A stretch of 64,000 bases of DNA. Origin: Lysobacterales bacterium. Lineage in GTDB: Bacteria; Pseudomonadota; Gammaproteobacteria; Xanthomonadales; Rhodanobacteraceae. Of this stretch, positions 57,322-64,000 are shown piece by piece. The stretch is taken from NCBI GenBank assembly GCA_017305135.1, contig JAFKNA010000009.1, forward strand, positions 1 to 64,000, written 5' to 3'. The position numbers and the translations under genes were made by a program. The notes under the pieces are model-generated. The model did not search any database and was not told the origin of the DNA. It was given only the letters and a program-made list of their open reading frames with translations. How positions within the stretch are numbered: the first letter of the stretch is position 1; each line of letters opens with the position of its first letter.

Positions 57322-58388
57322 TGCTTTGAGCGCCCCCCAGCACCAGCCAATCCAGCCCCAAGCACATCCCCACTAAACTGCGATAGCACCATCTGCCACT
57401 GAAAGCCATAGAACCCGGCAATCATGTCATAACCCGACCGCTTGGCGACTTCGTTTGCGTAGGCTTCGTTGTACCACGCCCACTCTGCGCCGAGGATGCG
57501 GCCGTTCATCGAGGTCGACCAGTCACCAGGCACCGTCGACAAACCGGTTCGGTACGATGCCTCCACCGTCACGGTTTCCAACTGCTGAACTCCCGACTGC
57601 CCACCGACGGTCTGGCCACCCGCCCCGATGTCGTCCGCTTGTCGATTCGTTGGCGTTGACGTCGAACCCTTGGAACTCATCGAGTCGGCGCCGTTGGTGC
57701 CCGGCAACGCGATGGATGCCGCCTTGCCCCTGTCGCCACTGCTTCGCGTATTGAATGACCCCAGGCTCCGGCTCGACCCATCGGCAAAGTTCGCAGTGAC
57801 GTCGGCGCACGTCTTGACGTGCGAACCCACACCCGCCTCGCAGAACCCGCTCGGATCCGTGCCCGTGAAGGGGTTGTTCTGCAGGTAGCTGTACGGATTG
57901 AGGCTCTGGCTGTTGTTCGGGAACTGGATGACCGGATCGACGCTGAGGAAGCGGCCGAGCTGGTAGTCGTACATGCGCCCGTTCATGTGGATCAGGCGTA
58001 CGTCGTCGACGTGCTCGTGGCCGGTGAAGCCGCGCAAGGTGGCCGGTTGCAGATCCAGGATGCCGCCGACGCGCTCGATAAAGAAATCTCCGCGCACTTT
58101 GCCGAACGCGTCATAGCTGCGGGTCGCCGCGAGCGTGGCGCCGCCGTTGGTCAGCGCCACGCTCGAGCCCAGGCGGTCGCGCAGGTTGGCGTGCACGGTG
58201 TCGACACCACTCTTGCGCTCCACCGTCACCGGGCCAAGTTCGTGGCGATCCGTGGTCTGCCCACCTGTCATGCTGCGCTCGAACCCGCGCGGACCAAACC
58301 AGGTATTGTGGCTGCTGGCCAGCTCCTTGAAGCGCTGCCCGTTGCTGTCGTAGGCGAACTGCGCCAGCCCAGCACCACTGCGGCTGAC
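57219..58388 (-). pseudogene. RHS-repeat-associated core, truncated at both ends
   Basis: The frame holds the RHS core hallmark: LRDRLGSSVALTNGGATLAA, GFTGHEHVDDVRLIHMNGRM, YDYQLGRFLSVDPVIQFPNN and QSLNPYSYLQNNPFTGTDPS. The 5' side ends where the IS3-family element begins (58389), so the long RHS repeat shell is missing. On the 3' side a six-G run (57333-57338) throws the frame off before the toxin. The peptide after that point is nonsense. In intact RHS proteins the core cuts off the toxin and the shell encloses it; this copy cannot do so. Confidence 0.85.
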
Positions 58389-58438
58389 TGAACCGCCCCG
58401 GGTTTCCCGGAGGCTCCAACTCTTGAGAGGATGGAGCA

Positions 58439-58775
58439 ATGGAAACCCCAAAGAAGAAGTCCCCGACCTACTCGGCGGAAGTGCGCGAGCGCGCCGTTCG
58501 CATGGTGTTCGAGCATCGCGGCGAGCACGCCTCGCAGTGGGCTGCGATCCAATCGATCGCCGGCAAGATCGGATGCACTGCGCAAACGCTGTGCAACTGG
58601 GTACGCCAAGCCGAGCGTGACCGCGGGCTGCGGCCTGGTGCGACGAGCGAGGAGCAGGCCCGGATCAAGGCCCTGGAGCGCGAGGTGCGCGAGCTGCGCC
58701 AGGTCAATGAAATCTTGCGCAAGGCAAGCGCATATTTTTGCCCAGGCGGAGCTCGACCGCCGGTTCAAGCCATGA
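58439..58775 (+). pseudogene. IS3-family OrfA, frame-shifted near the end
   Basis: This is a helix-turn-helix DNA-binding and leucine-zipper protein ([40 protein letters not shown]). The typical OrfA ending [11 protein letters not shown] is present but in the +1 frame after a T5 run (58733-58737). Either one T was inserted or this is an unusual frameshift site. The in-frame product would continue with unrelated residues. Confidence 0.75.
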
Positions 58776-59673
58776 TGGCGTTCATCGACGAGAACAAGGG
58801 AGCATACGGGTCGAGCCGATCTGGAAGGTGCTGCCGATCGCCCCGTCGACCTACTACGTGCGTGCTGCCCGGCGAGCCGATCCCGCTACGGCGCCGCCGG
58901 GCGCCCGGCGCGACGAACGGCTATGCGTCGATATCCAGCGCGTGTGGGACGAGAACCGACAGGTCTATGGCGTGCGCAAGGTCTGGCGGCAGCTGCGGCG
59001 CGAGTCGGTCAGCGTGGCCCGTTGTACGGTGGCGCGACTGATGCGGCGGCTCGGCTTGCGCGGGGTGATCCGCGGCAGGAGCGTGAAGACGACGATCAGC
59101 GACAAGATCGTAGCGTGCCCGCTGGACAAGGTGAACCGGCAGTTCCGCACCACACGCCCGAACGCCCTATGGGTCAGTGACTTCACCTATGTCTCCACCT
59201 GGCAGGGCTTTGTCTACGTCGCCTTCGTGATCGACGTGTTCGCGCGCCGGATCGTGGGCTGGAAGGTGTCTTCCTCGGCGCGTACCGACTTCGTGCTCGA
59301 TGCCTTGGAGCAGGCCCTGCACGCCCGCCGAAAAGCAGGCGACGACGCGCTCATCCACCACAGCGACCGCGGGGTTCAATACATCTCGATCCGCTACACC
59401 GAGCGGTTGGCCGAGGCCGGTATCGGGCCGTCCGTGGGCAGCGTCGGCGACAGCTACGACAACGCGCTGGCCGAGACCGTCAACGGGTTGTACAAAGCCG
59501 AGGTGATCCATCGACAGTCCTGGCGCAATCGTGAGGCCGTGGAGATGGCCACGCTCGACTGGGTGCATTGGTTAAACCATCACCGGCTGCTGGAGCCGAT
59601 CGGGAACATCCCGCCAGCGGAAGCCGAAGCGGCTTACTATCGGCAACAGGTCGCGCTGCCTGAAGCAGCGTGA
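58772..59673 (+). pseudogene. IS3-family OrfB (DDE transposase), frameshift near the start
   Basis: The rve integrase core is present: WVSDFTYVSTWQGFVYVAFV with the first Asp, HSDRGVQYIS with the second, and DNALAETVNGLYKAE with the Glu. The opening [13 protein letters not shown] is in a different frame from [20 protein letters not shown]. One G appears to be missing near 58811, where GGGTCGAG stands for the expected GGGGTCGAG. The usual programmed -1 fusion with OrfA would not read through. The catalytic core itself is intact. Confidence 0.78.
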
Positions 59674-59712
59674 CTCAAACCAAACAGCCTCCGGGAAATT
59701 CGGGGCGGTTCA

Positions 59713-60120
59713 GTACGATTTCGGCACCTGTCGCTGGATCCACCGGGCAAAGCCGGATCGGTTCGCACGGCGGTAAATTGCCGTTGGGGTCCGAGTCCGG
59801 ACCCGGCCGGGGGCAGACTTGCCCTTGCGGTGGCGGCGCCATGAAAGCGGTGCAATACATCGCCCCGATCCGGGCCGGCACCAGGAGCTCCTACCTGCCG
59901 TCGCTGTCGACGTCGATTGACGTGATCTTGCCGGAGTAGCGAAAATTCGCACCAGAGGGAGGGCCGTTGATAGTGCTGCCCCACGTACCCAAGCCCGTCG
60001 CGTTGCCGGTTGCAATCGGCGGAGATCGTGCTTGGCAAGTGCGCGCTGTCACGGCCGACGCCGCGGCGCGGCTTGCAGCCGCGCTCAGGACCAGCGAACG
60101 CTTCTGACTCGACCTGCAAG
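59713..60120 (-). pseudogene. Remnant of an FG-GAP-type segment, probably the N-terminal shell of the RHS gene
   Basis: On the minus strand a frame reads TWGSTINGPPSG then YSGKITSIDVDSDGR, an FG-GAP-like repeat, then an in-frame TAG (59898-59896) and ELLVPARIGAMYCTAF and PVDPATGAEIVLN up to the IS border. A CAG-to-TAG change explains the stop. Further upstream the family-like sequence (EVEARLQVESEAF) is in another frame. Orientation and position fit the 5' part of the RHS gene, with the middle lost. It is too decayed to be expressed. Confidence 0.55.
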
Positions 60121-60290
60121 CGGGCTTCGACCTCGAAGAAGCCCAGCTCGCCCTGGGTAGTCGATCAAGCACATCGAGCGCCTGGCTGCCTGATCCCAGT
60201 TCGCGGGCACTCCGCCCGTCCAGTGGAGCGCCGCATGGCCACCTCGCGGCTCGTCGGCTGCCTGGAGCAGCATTCCGGCATCGCCAATCC

Positions 60291-60316
60291 TGTGGGAGCG
60301 GCTTCAGCCGCGATGT
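60291..60316. repeat. REP-like palindrome
   Basis: GGAGCGGCTTCAGCCGCGAT, the family of 17057 and 44349. It marks the border between the decayed island and the next host-like gene. I see no gene between about 60120 and 60434. Confidence 0.65.
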
Positions 60317-60434
60317 CCTTCGTGCCGCTCGCCAGGCGCTACGTCCACTTTGTTGCATGCCCGGCCGCGTTGCCTATCATGCAGGAGCTCCGCGTCCACG
60401 GAGCGCTCGCCCGCCGAACCCTGAAGGTGAATCG

Positions 60435-62285
60435 ATGAACAAACGCTTGTCCCTGCTTGCCGGCTGCCTGCTCGCCGGCTTCGCCTGCGCCGCGCAGGCG
60501 GAAATCGCGCCCTACGTGGAAACCGAACTGCAGGCGCGGTCCAACCTGCTGGTCAACGACGAGGGCTGGAACGTGCCACCCGGCACCTCGTTCAACTCCA
60601 TCTCGGCCAACCTCAACGACAGCGCGCAGGTGACCTTCACCGCGGGCGTGGTGCCGATCGACGGCGACCTCTCGCGCACCGGCGCGGGCATCTGGCTCGG
60701 CGGACACGGCAAGGGCCACTTCGTCGCCATCCACGAGGCGGCCAGCGGCGATCCGGAAGCGACCATGATCATTTCCGACCGGCCGGACATCAACCTGCAC
60801 GGCTGGCTCGGCTACTACACCAGCGAGGACGGCGGGCCGTACACGCTGCGCCGCTACAACCCCGTCGCTAATGAATCGAACCCGGTCAGCCTGCTGCCGC
60901 TGACGCCCAGCTCCATCGCCAACCCGAACATCGGCTCGGATCGCAGCATCGGCTTCAAGGGTCGCTTCGGTCTCGGCTACGGCATCGCGCTGGCGGGCGT
61001 GAGCCCGGACGCCGGCGTGCTGTACGCCGTGGACCGGGACGTCGACGCGGCCAGCCCCTATGCCTACATCTATTCGCCGGCCTCCAACGACGCGCACCGG
61101 ATCGCGGTCAAGGTGAGCACCAGCGATTACAGCCACAACGAAATCCGCATCTTCCGCGGCATGGGCGACAGCGACCTCGTGGTCGCTGACCGCGTCAGCG
61201 ACGCCGCATCGCCATTCAACAAGTTCGACAACGGCCTCGCCCTCAACAACAAGGATGCCGTGGCGGTCGCCGTGAACCTGGTCGAGGACAACGTGCGCGC
61301 GGTGTATCGCTTCGACCCGACGGAGGGCGGCTATGCGGCCACCGAGATCGCCCGCGTCGATGCCTCCGGCCCCGTTCGCGCCATCGACTCCTTCGCTCCC
61401 GCCATCAATGAGGATGGCCTGGTGGTGTTCCGCGGCAGCGATGCCGATGGCCAGGCGGTCTTCGCCGGCGACGGCGAGAGCCTGGTGCGCGTGGTCGGCA
61501 AGGGCGACCTGGTCGACACCGACCTCGGCCCGGGGCAGCTCGGCCAGCACAATACCAGTCCGGTGTTCAGCGGCGCACCGGCCGTCAACAACCACGGCGA
61601 CATTGCTTTCGTGGCGGGCCTTCATCCGGAGGGCGACAACCAGGTGGAATGGGGCACGGGCGTGTTCGTGGCCTACGCGGAACGCCCGGAACCGCCGGTG
61701 GGCGACGACACCGTCTTCGCCAACGGCTTCGAGCAGGTTCCCGCCGTGGTCGAGTACGCGCACGACGACGGCGACGGCAACACCAACCAGGGTCCGCCCT
61801 CGAGCTTTGATCCGGACATGCTGTGGGGCAACTACTTCACCGTGCAACCGGGTGGAGAAGTCGTCACGCGCATCTCGGTCGCCTTCGGCCCGACCTTTCC
61901 CTCGCGCGAGCACGGCCCGGTGACGTTCTGGCTGCTCGAAGATATCGACGGTGATGGCGATCCGCGCAACGCGCTTGCGGTCGCAAGCACGCAGGCGACG
62001 CCGGATGTGTCCGGCGACACCTTCTTCAGCGTCGAGATTCCGCCGACCCTGGTGCACGGCGCGTTCTTCGTCGGTGCCAGTGCCAAGCTGATGGGCGGCC
62101 AGGACAAGCCGGCGCGGGCCGACCGGGACGACCCGGGCACGGCGTCGTGGTTCTGCTACGCGCCGGACATCGCCAGCGTGATCGACGACCTCGCCAGTGC
62201 GCCGTTCTGCGGCACCAACACCGCGCCGAACGCGCCGCTGCCGGCGGCGTTCATGGTACGGGCGAGCGCCATTCCCGCGGAGTAG
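60435..62285 (+). CDS. Exported protein with internal GFE motif, function unknown
   Basis: The 616-residue protein has a signal peptide (1-22, ending CAAQA) and a strong AGGTGA four nt before the ATG. Residues about 30-410 form a beta-propeller-like domain (repeated VVFRGSDADGQAVFAG, FVAGLHPEGDNQVE). Then DDTVFANGFEQ (about 424-433) appears in the middle, followed by a jelly-roll-like C-terminal domain (about 440-616). In most exported proteins of this group the GFE motif is terminal. Here it is a junction. A hairpin follows the stop. Confidence 0.78.
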   Translation: MNKRLSLLAGCLLAGFACAAQAEIAPYVETELQARSNLLVNDEGWNVPPGTSFNSISANLNDSAQVTFTAGVVPIDGDLSRTGAGIWLGGHGKGHFVAIHEAASGDPEATMIISDRPDINLHGWLGYYTSEDGGPYTLRRYNPVANESNPVSLLPLTPSSIANPNIGSDRSIGFKGRFGLGYGIALAGVSPDAGVLYAVDRDVDAASPYAYIYSPASNDAHRIAVKVSTSDYSHNEIRIFRGMGDSDLVVADRVSDAASPFNKFDNGLALNNKDAVAVAVNLVEDNVRAVYRFDPTEGGYAATEIARVDASGPVRAIDSFAPAINEDGLVVFRGSDADGQAVFAGDGESLVRVVGKGDLVDTDLGPGQLGQHNTSPVFSGAPAVNNHGDIAFVAGLHPEGDNQVEWGTGVFVAYAERPEPPVGDDTVFANGFEQVPAVVEYAHDDGDGNTNQGPPSSFDPDMLWGNYFTVQPGGEVVTRISVAFGPTFPSREHGPVTFWLLEDIDGDGDPRNALAVASTQATPDVSGDTFFSVEIPPTLVHGAFFVGASAKLMGGQDKPARADRDDPGTASWFCYAPDIASVIDDLASAPFCGTNTAPNAPLPAAFMVRASAIPAE

Positions 62286-62304
62286 CGGGGAAACGTCAGC
62301 CGGG

Positions 62305-62326
62305 CGTGGCGGCCGGAGCCGCCACG
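62305..62326. terminator. Bidirectional hairpin terminator
   Basis: CGTGGCGGC-CGGA-GCCGCCACG is a perfect 9-bp stem between the convergent GFE-motif gene and methyltransferase gene, 19 nt after the former and 99 nt after the latter. There is no T-tract. Confidence 0.6.
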
Positions 62327-62424
62327 CAGCCTGTGGCAAGATGAAGGCGGTCGGGCGGGATCCCGGCCCTCCCGGCACTCAGGAGGTGCCCTGGAAGTGC
62401 CGGGCTCCGGCCCGGCGCTTCCGC

Positions 62425-63912
62425 CTACGGCGGCGAAGCGGACGTTCGCCGGGCGAGGAACAGCTCGCCCTGCACTGGCACTCCGCGTTCCAGTCGCAGC
62501 ACCGCCGTCCGCTGCGCGACATCCGTGAATCCGGCCGCGTCGAGGCTGGCGCGCACCGCGTCCACGCCGTGCCGATAGCGTCCGGTTTCCGGCACGAGTT
62601 CGACCGGCGCACCGTCGCTGCGTTCAACCGAAAATGCGAAGCTGCCGTCCTCCGCGAGTCGCGCATGCACCGCCTCGAACACCTCGCCGAGCTCGGCGAC
62701 GTAGACGAACACGTCCGCCGCCACGATCCAGTCCCAGCGCCGGCCGGCCGCGCGCAGGAAGGCGACCAGCTCGGCCTCGTGGAGCTCGCGATAGAGGCCC
62801 TTGGCGCGCGCCTGGTCCAGCATGCGCGGTGAAAGATCCACGCCATCGATCTGTCGCCCCGCGCTGGAAAGTTCATGCGCCATGAGGCCGGTGCCGCAGC
62901 CAAGGTCCAGCACCTCGCCGGCGTCGCCGCCGTGGGCGCGCAGCAGGTCGGCGAGCTGCGCCGGCGTGGCGTAGTCCAGCCGCTGCAACAGGGTGGACTC
63001 GAAGCGTTCGGCGAAGTCGTTGAAGAGCTCGCGGATGAAACCCGATTCGACGTCGGGCGGAAGGTCCCCGGCGAGTGCCGCGTGGTAGTGCGCGACCACG
63101 GCGTCGTCGGGATCCAGCGCGAACGCGCGCGCATAGGCATCGCGCGCCTCGTCGAGCTTGCCGCGACGAAGCTCGGCGCGTCCGAGCCATGACCAGCCCA
63201 GCGCGTCCGCCTCGTCGGCAGCGGCCAGCACACGCAGCAGGCGGGCGGCTTCATCGGCGTCGACCGCGAGCCAGGCCACGGCATGCTCGATGGCCACGTC
63301 ACGCCGTCGCGGCGCCAGCTCGAGCGCGCGCCGGCGGCTGGCGAGCGCCGCGGGTGCGTCGCCGAACAGCGCCTGCATGCGCGCAAGACCGCGCCAGGCA
63401 TCGAGGAGGCGCGGCTCGGCCTCGACCAGCCGCGCATACACGTCCCGCGCCTCGGCATTCCGGCCGATACGGGCCAGCGCGTGGGCACGGTGGAGTTCGA
63501 GTGCCGGGTGCGCCGGCGCCAATCCAAGCCCGCGCTCGAACGCCCGCAGCGCCTCGTCGCCCCGGCCAAGTTCAAGCGCCGCGAGCCCGAGCGCATTCCA
63601 GGCGGCCACCTGCGACGGCGCCGCCGCGGTGGCGCGCTCGGCCGCGGCACGCGCCTCCTCGTGGCGGCCGACGCCGCGCAGGGCGATCGAGAGGTTCACT
63701 TCCAGGTGCGCGTTTCCCGACGACTCCGCAGCCAAGGGTTCGAGCAGCGTCGCCGCTTCGGCATGGCGGCCCTGCTGCAGCAGCAGTGCGGCCAGCTGAA
63801 GGGCCGCTCCTGCGAAACCCGCGTCGATGCAGTCGCGATAGGCGGCTTCGGCTTCATCCAGCCGCCCGGCACGATGCGCGGCGTGGGCACGTTCGAGCAA
63901 GGCGAGGGCCAT
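62425..63912 (-). CDS. TPR-repeat SAM-dependent methyltransferase
   Basis: The 495-residue cytoplasmic protein starts with TPR repeats over about residues 1-270 (LDEAEAAYRDCIDAGFAGAA and following). A class I methyltransferase follows, with motif I EVLDLGCGTG near 331-340, the acidic loop after it (IDGVDLSPRMLDQA), and WIVAADVFVYV as motif IV. The combination resembles TPR-methyltransferases of Xanthomonadales. The substrate is unknown. A GGAAG seven nt upstream supports the ATG at 63912. The last 88 nt of the window upstream of it hold its promoter region. Confidence 0.85.
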   Translation of the reverse strand: MALALLERAHAAHRAGRLDEAEAAYRDCIDAGFAGAALQLAALLLQQGRHAEAATLLEPLAAESSGNAHLEVNLSIALRGVGRHEEARAAAERATAAAPSQVAAWNALGLAALELGRGDEALRAFERGLGLAPAHPALELHRAHALARIGRNAEARDVYARLVEAEPRLLDAWRGLARMQALFGDAPAALASRRRALELAPRRRDVAIEHAVAWLAVDADEAARLLRVLAAADEADALGWSWLGRAELRRGKLDEARDAYARAFALDPDDAVVAHYHAALAGDLPPDVESGFIRELFNDFAERFESTLLQRLDYATPAQLADLLRAHGGDAGEVLDLGCGTGLMAHELSSAGRQIDGVDLSPRMLDQARAKGLYRELHEAELVAFLRAAGRRWDWIVAADVFVYVAELGEVFEAVHARLAEDGSFAFSVERSDGAPVELVPETGRYRHGVDAVRASLDAAGFTDVAQRTAVLRLERGVPVQGELFLARRTSASPP

Positions 63913-64000
63913 CGGTTCTTCCGCGTGGAATCGACTCCGGATGGTAGCAGCCCACTGCGGGCCACCTTTGCGGGCGCCGGGTCGACGGGCGGCGCCCTCG

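Larger units (their letters stand above)
58389..59712 (+). mobile_element. Degenerate IS3-family insertion sequence
   Basis: The element is 1,324 bp between imperfect terminal inverted repeats TGAACCGCCCCGGGTTTCCC and TGAACCGCCCCGAATTTCCC (reverse complement of the right end). About 25 of 27 bases match, with TG...CA ends. It contains overlapping orfA and orfB. The flanking triplets are GAC on the left and GTA on the right, so no target-site duplication is seen. This suggests loss of DNA next to the element or recombination between two copies. Confidence 0.85.

Overview
The window is one continuous piece of a high-GC gammaproteobacterial chromosome. Its gene content points to the Lysobacterales (Xanthomonadales), perhaps a Rhodanobacteraceae or Dokdonella-like lineage. 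The basis for this is inference from several shared traits: exported proteins carrying a D-x-[IV]-F-x-x-G-F-E motif, many secreted peptidases (S46, M3, M13, M20), RHS core sequence, and dispersed REP-like palindromes in almost every long intergenic gap. No rRNA, tRNA or CRISPR array was seen.

Layout. 1-9.5 kb holds three large exported proteins on the minus strand: a repeat-rich GEVED/DUF11-type surface protein that runs off the left edge, an unrecognised exported protein, and a five-haem cytochrome-like protein with a GFE tail. 9.8-11.9 kb is a TPR/O-GlcNAc-transferase-like glycosyltransferase. 12.0-14.7 kb is the propionate (2-methylcitrate) pair prpC and prpB, with a small membrane protein between them. 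A dicarboxylate/amino-acid symporter and a DsbA/FrnE-like oxidoreductase follow. 17-24.4 kb holds an S46 dipeptidyl-peptidase, an M20 dipeptidase, two different SET-domain proteins, a ComEA-like DNA-binding protein, HutD and a VapBC toxin-antitoxin pair. 24.5-33 kb holds glnS, a HAD hydrolase, an M3 peptidase lipoprotein, a barnase/barstar pair whose nuclease has an in-frame amber codon, a small DMT-type membrane protein, kbl and an EF-hand protein. 33.2-35.3 kb is a tight operon, yihY-tlpA-acyP, whose genes overlap by 4 nt. 35.7-44.1 kb holds a DUF2069 protein, a divergent LysR/azoR pair, an AidB-like acyl-CoA dehydrogenase, a stand-alone asparaginase N-domain, SufT and leuS. 44.4-51.6 kb holds a cytochrome c, the CnoX-type thioredoxin-TPR co-chaperone, a DUF4442 protein, a TIGR03032 protein coupled to an unknown protein, and a Ser/Thr kinase fused to a formylglycine-enzyme-like domain followed by a DUF502 membrane protein. 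51.9-56.1 kb is a tandem pair of M13 (neprilysin-like) peptidases.

56.2-60.3 kb is the one clearly foreign region. It contains visibly lower-GC small genes (a DUF2019 immunity-like gene and an HNH/WHH-like toxin tip), a broken RHS core, a degenerate IS3-family element and, beyond the element, FG-GAP-like remnants of what may have been the same polymorphic-toxin gene. The window closes with a second GFE-motif exported protein and a TPR-methyltransferase fusion.

How the parts fit. The chromosome is organised as short operons separated by REP-like repeats, and much of its coding capacity goes to protein and peptide degradation outside the cytoplasm. The most distinctive signals are the amber-interrupted RNase beside an intact barstar, the decayed RHS toxin island with a G6-tract frameshift, two SET-domain proteins within 3 kb, the GFE-motif exported proteins, and several genes whose -10 element lies only 5-8 nt upstream of the start codon, as in leaderless mRNAs.
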